64,000 bases of DNA. Origin: Powellomyces hirtus (taxonomy: Eukaryota; Chytridiomycota; Chytridiomycetes; Spizellomycetales; Powellomycetaceae). Below the pieces are notes generated by a model. It had not been told where the DNA came from. It ran no database searches and saw only the letters and a program-made list of their open reading frames with translations. This document shows positions 11,648 through 22,685 of the stretch, one piece after another. A program made the translations under genes and the position numbers. The number at the start of each line of letters is the position of its first letter. The first letter of the stretch is position 1. The stretch is taken from positions 736,408 to 800,407 of the forward strand of contig JAHLKG010000013.1 in the NCBI GenBank assembly GCA_025526995.1, written 5' to 3'.

Positions 11648-12836
11648 TCAGGTATCTTTCTTGGTCTGCTTCTCATCCTTCTTCTTGGGCTTCTCCTCCG
11701 GAGGGCGGCGCACAACGACTACCGGGACGGGCGAGTGGTGCACACAGTAGTCGGAGGTAGAGCCAAGGAAGGTGCTGTAAAAAAAGGTTTTGATTGGTGC
11801 ATGGCTGGATGCGTGGCGATGATGAGGTTGATGCTTACCGCTTCAAAGTGCCCATTCCGCGAGACCCAATCACCAGCATGTTTGCCTCGATCTCCTTGAC
11901 CTTGTGCAGAATTTCGTCGCGAGGATCGCCGCGGAGTGCGATGGCGCGGCATTTCGCCTAATCGATGGTGCAAAACAACAACCAAGGTGAGAATGATGAA
12001 GTTATCCAAGTGAAGCAAATGTGTATCGTTGGCGCTTACCCCAGTTCTAACGACCTGCCCGCCATACTTCTTGAGCAACTGGTGACTGGCAATCATGTAC
12101 TCTCTCTCAGTCTCGTCGATCCAGTCTTTACGAGAGGGGCGGCCGAGAAGAAATTAACGCAAAAAGACCATATTTTTCTTGGCATAATGTTCAGCAGGCC
12201 ACATTACATAGTTGGTGCTGCTCACCTGTGACGTCCATGTACATGAGTCCAAAGGACGCAGGGACGCTGACCACGTCGCGCACGTTGAGGAGCACGACTT
12301 GGTCAGTTTGGGGGTTGATGAGATTGGCAAGCGCCCAATCGAAGGCGTAGGCGCTGTTGTCTAAAGTGTTGCAATGGAAGAATCAAAGCGCACGATTAGC
12401 CATCCGCAGTATCACATTAATCTAAAAATGAGCTTACCAGACTGATCGAGTGCCAATGCGATGATGCGGTGATGGGCGGGACCCTCGTGCGGCAACACCT
12501 CCTCATGTACCGGTTCCTTGAGTTCCATCAACTTTCTCTCAATCAGAGGGCCGCACTGCAGGTAATATTTGATTGAGTAGGAATAGGCACAAGTTCATCC
12601 TGGTCGGCAACCGAGTCGGGCGTGAAGTGGGTTACAGGGATGGGAGCGGTGTAACATACCTTTTCGTGCTCCATGGCCGGCCTGTTTTCGAAAGGCATGT
12701 GCTCAACCTCTTTGATGCCTGTAACCTTCTCTTTATCAGAGATCTCCTGCTTGCCGGAAGACGCCTTGGCTTGCTCTTCCTGCCCAGTTGCAGACTTGAA
12801 CGTATCCTCCTCGTCTTTGGCTTGACCACCAAGCAT
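11648..12836 (-). CDS. universal stress protein (UspA fold)
   Basis: Six exons (12836-12660, 12555-12438, 12360-12226, 12125-12040, 11957-11839, 11774-11648) give 253 residues. An ~80-residue charged, Lys/Glu-rich N-terminus precedes one Usp domain that starts at HHRIIALALDQSDNSAYAFDW. The nucleotide-binding motif is MLVIGSRGMGTLKRTFLGS (G-x2-G-x9-G-S/T type), and the last strand is PVPVVVVRRP. The C-terminus is Lys-rich. The motif indicates an ATP-binding subfamily member; the family is linked to stress tolerance, with no defined reaction. It is divergent from ureD over 450 bp. Confidence 0.92.
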
Positions 12837-13286
12837 TGTGGGTTATGTGTGAGGTTGAAAGTATGAGTGATAAGTTTTGATTTTTGAGTGCACTATGGAT
12901 TTTATACTTCAAAGTGGACTTGATGCGGAAAGCAGGGCGAGAGCACATCTGAAGTCTTATATATCCCAGGTGGGTGAGCAGGAGGGAAAAGTATCACCTG
13001 AGCGGACCGGATCCCAGTGCTATCACGCTCTGTCATGCTCTGTCACTAAAAAGTCCGAGCCTTATTACCAAGGGGTCAGTAAGTCAAGCCCTCCGCTGCC
13101 GCCATCGCACTCACACGTGGAGTGACAAACATGTCAGTCACAAATTGACAGTCCGGAACGCGGTCCAGATCGACGCCACGATTCCAAGAACTTTCCAGTA
13201 CATCTCATCTCCGATTTTGTCTTCCCGACAGCCTGTACACTCTACCGAGTTGTCTCTCCCTTCAGTGCGCCCGTGGCTTGAAGAAG
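12837..13286. other. divergent promoter region between USP and UreD genes
   Basis: No gene. Contains a CACGTG-type site (cacacgtgg, about 13112). Confidence 0.4.
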
Positions 13287-14219
13287 ATGCTGACGCATCC
13301 CTCACCAGCAGGCACGGGCCGCATCACCTGCACATTCCGCAACTCACGCACCCATCTGACCGAGTTCTCCTCCACCTACCCCCTTCGCCTTCTGTCCCCG
13401 CGTTCGCATTCCCACTCTGCAGCCGTCTACATGCTCACCTACGGCGGTGGCATCCTATCCGGCGATCAAACTCAGACCACCATCGCAGTCGGCGAGCATT
13501 GCACGCTGACACTTCTGACACAAGGCAGCACCAAAGTGTTCCCGAAGCGAAAAGGGGCTGATAAAGCGGCAGGGCAGATAGTGGAAGCCGTTTTGGAACA
13601 AGGAGGGTTGTTGGCCGTTCTCCCCGATCCTACGACGTTGTTTGCCGGCGCTACATATGTCCAAAAGCAGGTCTTTAAATGCGCGGTGGGCGCGTCGCTG
13701 TGCTTGCTGGACTGGTACACGGCGGGCAGAGCGAGCCGGGGAGAGAAATGGGCGTTTGATTCATACGAAACCCGAAATGAGGTGTGGTTCGCGGACCGCT
13801 GTGTGGTGCGCGATGCTTGGCTGTTGCAGCACGATGAGCACGATGCCCCGGGACCACCCGGCAAAGTAAAAACCTATGCGGCCCGAATGGGTATCTACGA
13901 ATGCTTTGCAAACGTCATCTTGGTTGGTCCACGGATGGGTGCTTCTACCGCCCGCATCCAAGCCGCGTTTGACAGCATCGTTATAACGTCTTCGGGGTCC
14001 GGCACTACCTCGTCAACAACCACCACGTCATCGTCGTCCGCCGCCTCGGTGTTGCCGAAAGATCTGATATGGTCAGCCTCCCCGATTCCCGACTGCCCGG
14101 ACGGGATTGTTGTACGTGCTGCTGCGCTGGATACGGCAGGCATGAGGGCGTTTCTGGCTGATGTACTGTTTAGAGATTTGGAAGGCGAGATAGGGGAGAG
14201 ATGGTTCGCGAGAGTGTAA
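13287..14219 (+). CDS. ureD: urease accessory protein UreD/UreH
   Basis: A single exon of 310 residues from the ATG at 13287. The UreD core is visible: LTEFSSTYPLRLLSP, then the signature YMLTYGGGILSGDQ, then TLLTQGSTKVFP, LLAVLPDPTTLFAGATY and LLDWYTAGRASRGEKWAF. With UreF and UreG this protein forms the chaperone complex that loads nickel into apo-urease in the cytosol. A Ser/Thr-rich insertion (SSGSGTTSSTTTTSSSS) lies near residue 245, probably a loop. Urease and the other accessory genes are not in the window. Confidence 0.93.
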   Translation: MLTHPSPAGTGRITCTFRNSRTHLTEFSSTYPLRLLSPRSHSHSAAVYMLTYGGGILSGDQTQTTIAVGEHCTLTLLTQGSTKVFPKRKGADKAAGQIVEAVLEQGGLLAVLPDPTTLFAGATYVQKQVFKCAVGASLCLLDWYTAGRASRGEKWAFDSYETRNEVWFADRCVVRDAWLLQHDEHDAPGPPGKVKTYAARMGIYECFANVILVGPRMGASTARIQAAFDSIVITSSGSGTTSSTTTTSSSSAASVLPKDLIWSASPIPDCPDGIVVRAAALDTAGMRAFLADVLFRDLEGEIGERWFARV

Positions 14220-14982
14220 TTGTCCGAGCTTGTAAGCTGGGACAAATGCAACAACTACGGGGAAAGCAGCTGGCGGCTCCACACTTCACACTGCCAGAAA
14301 GTGGATCGGCTCTCGCGGGGCTTCACCCTGATGGAAGGTCGTCGATCTGGATCTGAAGAGGACCCGCGAAATGCGCTGCGCCTCCGCTGCAGGCGACCGC
14401 ACACACTTCTCCAGTCGACTCTTTCGGGTGCGGCGGCATGTTCCACCTCTCCGGGGTCCCCTTTTGCGGTGACACTATGATAGAGAGGGAAAGCCATACA
14501 ATTCTGTATGCCATCAGGAAGCACGCCAAGCCACAAAAGCCCAGCTGCAGGACGTCCGTCGGGAGACGAAAGTTCTGGACTGGCAGCTAGCCAACAGACT
14601 GGCTTTTCGGACCCCTGGCATCTGTGCCAGCTCATGTGATGGCAAAGATTGCTTGAATAGACACGATGCAAGTAGAACACAAGAAAGGACTGGGGTGACC
14701 AGATAGAAGCATGAGTCAAGAGACGGCCGGCGTATAGATATAGAAACGACGTAAAGATACGAACAGTGGATATGCGACAAAAAAAAATGAGAGGAATATA
14801 GGTGGATTTGACCAGGGCATAGATTTCCCATACTGCAGTGGGTCACAGGTTGATCCGGGACATTCAGCAATTTTCGATGGTTGGTACCGCTAACTGGTCT
14901 GTCAAATCATAATTTAACACATATGCGTCCTTCGGAGCCTTTCTACGGCAGCAGGATCCGTGGGGATGTCTAAAATCTTCTA
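14220..14982. other. convergent intergenic region, no gene seen
   Basis: About 760 bp between convergent stops with no convincing reading frame. Confidence 0.5.
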
Positions 14983-16213
14983 TCAAAGAAGTCCTTCCTT
15001 TTGAAGGTACTCTAGAGCCATCCAGGCGGTTTGCACGCTGGGAAGCATAAGTTCGCCTTGCATGATAAGCTTCTTGAGGTCATCGATGCTGACATTGCGA
15101 CGTATCTCGATCAATTCTGCGGCAGATGGGCATAAGAAAAAAGAAACCAATCCTCGTGGAGGTATAATGAACCATGAGAGATCTTACCTTCTGCATCTCG
15201 AGAGCGCGGATGTGTATCTGGGACAGGATCCAGAACCAGGAACGGGATGAACCGGTTGCGGCACCATTTCAGCTGCGACGACACATCCTCGTATATTCAG
15301 CTCCGCGTTGCCGCATAAGATAAAGAGGGATCCATCCCCCTGGGGATATTGATGCGACTGTTTTGCTCTATACCTCGCCAATACCCTCGTGTCCCTCTGG
15401 GAGCAGCGAGATCCAGGTTCCGCCAGTCAGGCGCGACTCTTCTGACAGCTCTTGCCGCGCAGTGTCCATGATTCTGCACGCCTCAAAGGTCAGACGATAT
15501 AAAAGTATTGCCAAGACATCGAGATGTGGACCCCAACCAACGCACGTTTTGTGTTTCTTCGTGTCGAACCCACCGGCGGCAAAGGTGTACTTCAGATCGT
15601 TTGTTCCTTGGGCATACTCGATGATCAAGGAGGTGGTTTTCTGTTGTGCGCGCGCTCGGATGAGTGTTGGAAGCGGAGGAGGATAGCTGGAACGCTCTTG
15701 GCTGAGTCGGTGCTTACCGATTTGGTGTCAAAGGGAAATGTGACAGAGAACGAAGGATTCGGAGTGTCGTGTCCAGCTACGTCCCTGATAGATGGATCAA
15801 TTTAAGGAAATGGACAGTAGAGACTTGCCACAGACTGACGAATGTACGTACCAATCGACCACCCTTCCGTCCGGATATTCCACTTTTCCTATTGCGATGC
15901 ATAGGGTCAATCTCAACTCGGCTTGACTTAAGCAGACTTGATGAGGAGGCGGGAAGTGGGGAGAAGAATACTCACTGTGCCATACTGAAATGTAGCGTCT
16001 ATAAGCTTCTTGCTCGCTCACGACTTTGAATTTCTCGTTCCGGTTAATGCGCTTGTACAGCTGCGGAGTAGCGTCTGCGGCTGCGGTTGCATCTGCAGGA
16101 GCGGCAGAGGACATTCTTGCTATAGCGGGACAGGTCGAAGCAATAGAGCGGGTGTTAAATATCGTTCTACGGATGCTGCCAATGTCTTTAACATGCTTTG
16201 GGACCACTCTCAT
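14983..16213 (-). CDS. Nudix hydrolase, possibly mitochondrial
   Basis: Seven exons (16213-15976, 15888-15852, 15784-15718, 15640-15546, 15473-15374, 15272-15188, 15116-14983) give 251 residues. The Nudix region reads FAAGGFDTKKH, then after an intron IMDTARQELSEESRL. This matches the Nudix box loosely: QELSEE replaces the usual RExxEE, and the first glutamate of the box is not obvious. A C-terminal part (RFIPFLVLDPVPDTHPRSRD) resembles eukaryotic NDP-sugar/ADP-ribose pyrophosphatases. Starting at 16213 adds an Arg-rich leader (RRTIFNTRSIASTCPAIAR) that fits mitochondrial import; a second ATG at 16114 would give a cytosolic form. The substrate cannot be named. Confidence 0.8.
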
Positions 16214-16461
16214 GATGCGGGGCGAGTTATCATGTCATGTCACACGAAACCAAACACGTTCTTCGTGTTATCCCACCCCGCACCTGTCAAAAAAATGGGT
16301 TTAATCGCCCCGCACGAACACATCCTAACCAGAAGTCAAGGGCCAAAATTTGTGTTTTGAGAAGCAAAGACTACATATTCCCTTTCACAGTGGTGTGGCG
16401 CTCATAGGGAAGACTGGATGAGTATGTACAGATGGGCATGTCAATGCCAGATCGATTGGAT

Positions 16462-16954
16462 TTAAACGTGGGGGTTCTTGAGGTGCGCGGCGGCACGTTC
16501 TGCTTTCTGAACGTCACCCTTGTGCATGGCGCCTTCGGCCTTGAGCCTGTGGCCCGCCTGGAGTCCGGGAAGGGCGTGTCCGGCAGCGCGCTGAAGGAAT
16601 ATCACGAAATATCAATCAAATGATGTAGGATGGTGCTGTCAGCTGTCAGATTGATCTCACCTCAACTTCGCCTTGGATGTAGCTTCCGGTGGTTACGTGC
16701 TGGTGCACACCATGGTCCATCTGCGACTCTGCCCTCATTGCCTTATCAGTCTGTCCCTTCTTGAGGGCCCCGTCGGCCTTCAGCTGGTGACCTAGGTCAG
16801 TGCCCGGGAGCATGTGGCCGACAGCGCGCTCAGCGGTGCCAACAATCTTGTCGCCCATGGTCGGGACGGTGGTGGTGTTGTGAGCGATGGCGCCGGTTCC
16901 GGTGTTAGGGGGGACGCCGGAGGCAGCGCCGGATGCGTATGCGTTGGATGCCAT
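16462..16954 (-). CDS. small two-repeat hydrophilic protein, stress-type
   Basis: Two exons (16954-16661, 16590-16462) give 140 residues. Two copies of a ~30-residue unit are visible: ERAVGHMLPGTDLGHQLKAD in exon 1 and RAAGHALPGLQAGHRLKAEG in exon 2, each followed by a Lys/Ala-rich helix. The intron falls right before the second unit. The N-terminus is Ala/Gly/Thr-rich. Composition resembles abundant stress or hydrophilin proteins, but I recognise no named family, so the role is inferred only from composition. Confidence 0.75.
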
Positions 16955-18011
16955 TATTGTAGTTGACTGGATTGGTGAATTTAAGTGTTGATTTCGCGAG
17001 TTGATTAAATGCGTATGTGGATTGGTTGTTTTTGTCGGGGAAGGGCGGGACGGGCCGAGACGGATCCTTTTATATGGTCTTCATCAAAAGAAAAGGGACC
17101 ATGACGCACAATGACCCTCCTCATGACATCACAGTCAGTCACATCAAAGTACAAGAGCACATTTATTCATACATTTATCGTTACCCTTATTTCCATCATT
17201 CTTGGCAGGGACTGCCAGCGTCTGCCCTGTGCGCAGCGAGCAAACGGATTAGTCAGCGGTATGGCGCACCGCGTTTTGTGACTCACCTTTCCAGTATAAG
17301 TGACAAAAGAACAGCTTACCCCTAGATGTCTCGACTAAGTCGTGACTTAAAAACATCACATTTTTCAGCAGGATACGTGTTTGAGTTACCTGCTCTGTTA
17401 TGGTATTCCCCGTGTTTGAGTTATCTGCTCAGTTATGGCATTCAACCTGGGATACTCAGAACATCCGCACGTTCACAGCCCCATGCAGAACAATTGCCAG
17501 TAAAGCATGACCAGGAGGATGTAACAGCATACAACCGGTAAGATTGGGGCAAGCACGCCAAAACAAACAAAATGTTTCACCGCATGCCGCCAAACAGACA
17601 GGCGAGAAGGACCCTCTTCCCTGTAGCCTACACATTCGCACATCCTCACTCAATGGCGATTTTCCTGGAACATGTGCAAGAAGCAAAATATCAATAGGCC
17701 TTCCCGTCTTTGGCCTCGATATGCTGTCATTTCTCTTGCCCCGCCATTTCATCCATGGTGGTGCATTTTTGGATGGGTAAGGATGATTCACCGATACGCA
17801 AACGTATTGTTTTTGTCCCACCTGTCAATTTTACCTGGTCTCGTGCAGGTGTGTGACGGAAAGCTGTCATTCGCGTCCGACGCGGGATTGCCAATTGGAT
17901 CAATCGATTTTCCCCACAAGATACATGGAAGATTCATAGCGCTTCTTATATACATCGAACCAGTAAGGAAGAACTCCTGAGTCTTTATTCCCGCACAACA
18001 ATCTACATAGC
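16955..18011. other. divergent promoter region with short direct duplication
   Basis: No gene seen. Two imperfect ~33-bp copies with a 35-bp period lie at 17376-17443; each contains gtttgagtta and gttatgg. Confidence 0.5.
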
Positions 18012-19289
18012 ATGGCAGAACAGTTTGATTTTACAGAACACTCTCATAGGCGGTATGTGTTAGAAACTTGCTTCTCATTCCGCGTTTCGTCAATGCCTAA
18101 CCCGGCCCTCGCTTCGTTCATGCCAACAGGTGGAACCCGTTGACAGAGTCATGGGTTCTCTGTTCACCGCACCGTGCAAAGCGGCCCTGGCAAGGCCAGC
18201 AAGAAAAGTCCACCGCCGACGAACGCCCTGAATACGACCCAGCGTGCTACCTTTGCCCAACCAATGCGCGAGTTGGCGGCGACGCAAAGAACCCAGCCTA
18301 CACTTCCACCTATGTGTTCCCCAACGACTTCCCCGCCGTAAAGCAGCAACAGCCTCCCTTCAGCGGATCCACCACCTCCACCGCACCCACCGCTGACTCT
18401 GATGTGGCCGCCATTTCCGCCGACCTCCTCAAAGCCGAAGGTGTCCGCGGGCAATGCAAAGTCGTTTGCTTCTCCCCCAAACACAACATCGCTATGGCTC
18501 AGATGACCACTGAAGCCATCGCTTCCGTTGTCGACACCTGGGCCGCCGAATACACCGAGCTTTCCAAAATTGACTACATCAACTACGTCCAAATCTTTGA
18601 AAACAAGGGCGCTGTCATGGGTTGCTCTAACCCGCACCCGCACGGCCAGATCTGGGCCCTCGAGGACGTCCCCGAAGAACCCGCCAAGGAAATCCGTGCA
18701 ATGAAGAAGTACAAAGCTGAAAAGGGTCGTTGCTTGCTGTGTGATTACGCGAAATTGGAAACGGCTGATCGCTCCCGACTCGTCTGTGAAAATGATTCGT
18801 TTGCGTGTGTCGTACCTTTCTGGGCCGTTTGGCCATATGAGACCCTTATTGTCGCCAAACACCATGTGGCCAGTCTTCCTGATCTCGACACCAAACAGCG
18901 CACCGACCTAGCAGACATCTTGCGCAGAATCACATGCCGATACGATAATGTCTTTCAATGCTCCTTCCCATACTCCATGGGCATCCATGGCGCCCCCTCA
19001 GACGGGAAAGACCACTCTGAAGACTCCCACCTTCACCTCCACATGTACCCTCCACTCTTGCGAAGCGCGAGCGTTAAGAAATTCCTCGTTGGGTGCGTCT
19101 TGTCCCGTCCCCCCCCCCCCCCTGGCCCGTCAGTTTGATGTCCCAACATCTTCATACTTTTCGCTGACATTCTCCCAATCATTTTCTACCAGATTTGAGA
19201 TGATGGGCGAGCCGCAACGTGACCTTACATCCGAACAAGCTGCCGAACGACTCCGCAACTGCTCCGAGACACACTACACATGCAAGTGA
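18012..19289 (+). CDS. GALT: galactose-1-phosphate uridylyltransferase
   Basis: Three exons (18012-18052, 18130-19092, 19193-19289) give 366 residues. The start RRWNPLTESWVLCSPHRAKR is typical. The catalytic motif is GCSNPHPHGQIW, in which the second His of HPH is the uridylylated nucleophile. CYLCP and CLLCDYAKLE hold the zinc-type cysteines, and VPFWAVWPYETLIV and EDSHLHLHMYPPLLRS complete the fold. The enzyme exchanges UMP between UDP-glucose and galactose-1-phosphate in the Leloir pathway. Intron 2 (19093-19192) contains a run of 14 C's. Confidence 0.96.
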
Positions 19290-19507
19290 AAGACGTCACT
19301 TGAGTACAACCTCCATACACGCCAGATGCATGTAGGATAGAACAAGAACAGACTTTTTTCTTTATAGTTTTGGCGGAAGCCTAGCACGCATGCAGCATGA
19401 ATATCGTTAAATAGACAGATACACGCTTACAGCATACTGAACACGTCCACGGATTTTGCGCTGGCGGGCTGCATGCGTCCAGGGCTCCAGGCATCCAGGA
19501 TCCCCGG

Positions 19508-21127
19508 TCAACTAGCTACCAGTGCATGGAGGAGAATCCCAGCTGCTACACTAACGTTCAGCGAATCCACCCTATACTCGTTACTATTCCGATTGGCATC
19601 TTCCGAGTCTTCAGCATCGTCCCCAACAATGAGATGGTCATGACACATTTTCGATACAGGCGAACGAAGGCCTCTCCCCTCACTTCCAAGCACCAGAATG
19701 GTTGGACTGTGTACCAAGGGTGGAATGCCTTGTGCGCCCTGGTTCTTTGCGCGCAGATACGACGATAGCAGGATCGTCCGATCGGAATGGATATCGGTCC
19801 CGTAGATATGCCAGCCGTGCTCCGCCGACTCCTATCGAGACGTGAAGAGATACATTTTTAAGACTCCGAGCCTGGCCTCGCCACACTGGAGAGCCCACGC
19901 ACCTCAAGGAACTTGGGGAGACTGCCTGTGACAAAAAGCTCCATTGCCTCCATCGCTCCGGCACTTGCTTTGGACACCGTCGGACTAAATGGGGCTCTGT
20001 TGAAGCCCATGGTGAGAAGAAGCAGTGTTAACCGAGAAGTATGCGGGATAGTTGTGTGTTCTATCGTAGGAGATTGTCCACTGAAGTGACCCCGTTCTAA
20101 GACTACCTACGTTTCGTGCTCGGTGAGGACAACACCGTCGATGTCAAAGAAGTGCGCGCTGCGAAGAACGGCACCCAAGTTCTGGATAATAAGGGTGAAG
20201 TTGGTAGACCGGCCATCATGCCATCATTCTCATCATAATAAAATGCACACCTGTGGATCGACTACCTGGTCGATGGCTGTTCATCGTTGCAAAAAGATAT
20301 CAGACAAATCGAGCGAGCGACCGGCATGCCGCCACATACCCAGCCATATTGGAAAGGGTCGTGTCCCGCCGCGTTTGGAGAAGGAAATTGGAAAAGACTC
20401 TCGCTTGGTCACAACCGCAGGATAACTGGAAAGTCGTTGATCTGGGTCAGGAAGGTGCTGGAAAGCAAAGTGACTCCCCAAAATGCTACCGTGGTGAGGT
20501 ACCTAATGCGGTCGCCAAGCTCTGTATCAACATGGCCAAGATGCCGTATCTGCAACGCATCCATTGGGGAAGCTGCCAACACCATTCCCTAGGAAGATGC
20601 CATGTGTTCACGTTCATTCTTGTTTCATCATATCCGTTATCAGCTTAAAGGAATTTGTAGTTCCTAGCTGTTGTCTGCTGTCTCCTACTTGATTGGGTCT
20701 TCCGTCTGAGAGGGCATCGAGTCTGCTTGCCGGGACTTCGACAACGGCAACCTCCCGTTGCCTCGCCAACTCGATTGCCCGCGCCACCAACGTTCCACTA
20801 TTGAGATGGCCTTTGTTAGTATTACTATCCAGCTTGCTTTCAGAGATAGACAAATCAAGCGGACCTTCCGTCAGCAGCAGCCTTCCGATCCTCCCGTATC
20901 ACTCCAAACCCCGATCCCCGGTCTTTCACATAGAGTTTCCGAAGCTTTCTATGCCCAGCCTGCAGTTTCTTCCCTCCTGGTTGCAGCGCCGCCAGCACGC
21001 ACGAGGCACCGTAAAGATGCTCGGTGCGTGCAGAAGACGCTCGCTGGTGGACAGCTCGCTGGCGAATACATATTCGGGGCGTCAGCAGGTTTTTGAGAAG
21101 AAAGAAAGAAAGAGGGCGATGTAGCAT
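19508..21127 (-). CDS. MRM1: mitochondrial 2'-O-ribose rRNA methyltransferase, MRM1-like (SpoU/TrmH family)
   Basis: Eight exons (21127-20865, 20797-20689, 20588-20503, 20425-20340, 20276-20251, 20181-20111, 19996-19903, 19831-19508) give 352 residues. The N-terminus (MLHRPLSFFLLKNLLTPRIC) is basic and hydrophobic, as expected for mitochondrial import. The substrate-binding domain starts at EHLYGASCVLAALQ and runs through VAVVEVPASRLDALSDGRPNQG. The SPOUT knot motifs are WLAIDQVVDPQNLGAVLRSA, ILVLGSEGRGLR and VDSLNVSVAAGILLHAL. In yeast Mrm1 methylates G2270 of the large mitochondrial rRNA. The first intron uses a GTCCGC donor but has a good TACTAAC branch site. Confidence 0.88.
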
Positions 21128-22189
21128 TTTTGTCTATGGGATGCAGGCTGGTGAGAAATGACGAGCAACACAGTGCTCAGCCACGAGCAGCCCCTCCAAG
21201 CCCCCGTTTGCTGAATCAGCTTCAAACAAGCCTCGAATCCCACAGAAGTACATCGGTGCCGAGATGGCATCTCCAATGGCAGCAAAACAGGCCACCAAAC
21301 TGATCCGCACCGACATGCGGTGCGCTCCGCGCATGGCAACCCCAAGACTGACTGCAAGGGTCCTCAACAAGTACGAATTCTAAGTGCTAACTAACTGGGA
21401 GGGGAAACGCGTCAAAATCCATCAAGTCTTGACCCGCTGCCCTCGCTTGCCTCGCCTTGTCTCGCCTTGCCTCATCGCAAGCGACCGACCGACCGACCGA
21501 CGAGGATTCAGATCTTCCCTTTCCTCGGGCGCGGCCAGCTGCTTGTCGGTTTCCTCGAGGAGATTGTCGAGCGACTCTTGGCACGCAACAATCGACTGGA
21601 TCCGCGGAAGGTGCTTGCGTCGGCATTCGGAAAGAAAACCGGCGTAGTATCAGAAAAGGCCTTTGCAAAGTACCTAGCGGCAGAGAGGGGGAAAAGAGAG
21701 GAACAAGAAGCAAGGCACGCCCGGGGCGGGATTTACAATACTGGACGAGATAGAGGATTCGTGTTTTCGTATCATGTTTGCGTAGACGCATGGTGTGACA
21801 TTACGTGAATTTTTCTATGTCCCCAAGGCTCATAGAGATAAACACAAGCGTCAGCAACTGTACCCATCGCTATCTATATGGGTTCTGACTACTATAACAT
21901 TGACTGTCGGCTGAATGTCAGGTCCCCCTCCGATATGTATGCACGGGGAATGTCCCTCTGCCTATATACAAACCCATCGATTTCGAAGTGTGCTGTCGCT
22001 GAGACAACAATAGAAGTGCAGTTGCAGCATTCTCCATCGGAATGTGTGCAAATCTCACTGTATTGATACTTAACGCGTATCGTGTCGCGTAGACTTGTGA
22101 CAGATCGAAGGCCTGTGATTGAAAAACTTTCACGCTCGTGTGCATAAGACGTTGCTGGACGGTACGGGGTGACCTCGTTGGTGGGCATT

Positions 22190-22529
22190 TCTATATTGCA
22201 AGGCATGTTCTCGTGCAGATTCGAGAATGCAACAATGGCGGAGGAAGGTCCGAGGAGGTCTGGATAGCGTAGGCGAAGCAAGCTTCTCCAGTCCGTAGAA
22301 GGCGGCGTCGTCCCTCATGGCTATGAGATCTTCTGGACGTAAGTGGGTCTTGGTGAAGGTGTAACCTCTGAGATATTGAGTATCGGGGTCTCTCTCCCAG
22401 AAGAGCTCCTTTTCTATGTCCCATCTGCCGCGCTCAAAGTGTACAGTGAAGACGTTGAGAGCATCAAAGTTGATTCCAAGACGTTGAAGTGAAGGTTCGG
22501 TCTCCAGTGTGTACAGTGTACATGTTCAT
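22190..22529 (-). pseudogene. possible broken BTB/KCTD-like domain gene
   Basis: The minus strand encodes YTVHTGDRTFTSTSW just after an ATG at 22529, resembling the start of a potassium-channel tetramerisation (T1/BTB) domain. After a frame change come WDIEKELFWERDPDTQYL, HLRPEDLIAMRDDA and AFYGLEKLA, which match the RDp..F..iL and EA.FYgL parts of the same domain. The pieces lie in different frames with no good intron between them, so the gene may be decayed or unusually spliced. The identification is tentative. Confidence 0.35.
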
Positions 22530-22594
22530 GGGTGGTGGGAAGGAGCGGTTTCTCAATGGCCAGACTTGCCTACTGTAGGGCTTTCCAGAAGCTC

Positions 22595-22610
22595 AACCCT
22601 AACCCTAAAC
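22595..22610. promoter_or_regulatory. telo-box-like element
   Basis: The sequence aaccctaaccctaaac carries two TTAGGG-type units about 76 bp before the AIM18-like start. Such short telomere-like boxes occur in some fungal and plant promoters; no longer array is present, so it is not a telomere. Confidence 0.4.
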
Positions 22611-22685
22611 GACTCGGAAGCGCGTGTACTTGTGTTCCAACTGACATTTCATTCCTGCTTTATTTGCTAGATACAATAGGCAAAT

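Larger units (their letters stand above)
21128..22685. other. mostly non-coding stretch with two weak coding candidates
   Basis: On the plus strand about 21494-21730 reads LLVGFLEEIVERLLARNNRL and further charged helix, preceded by an acceptor-like ggattcag, but no upstream exon or start was found. On the minus strand a BTB-like relic lies at 22190-22529 (separate entry). The remainder shows nothing. Confidence 0.3.

Noticed and set aside
18164..18865. A 233-residue minus-strand frame opposite GALT
   Set aside because: Gly/Val-rich shadow of a GC-rich coding exon; GALT motifs on the plus strand explain the region.
22595..22610. Telomere
   Set aside because: Only two TTAGGG-type units inside a promoter, with genes continuing on both sides.
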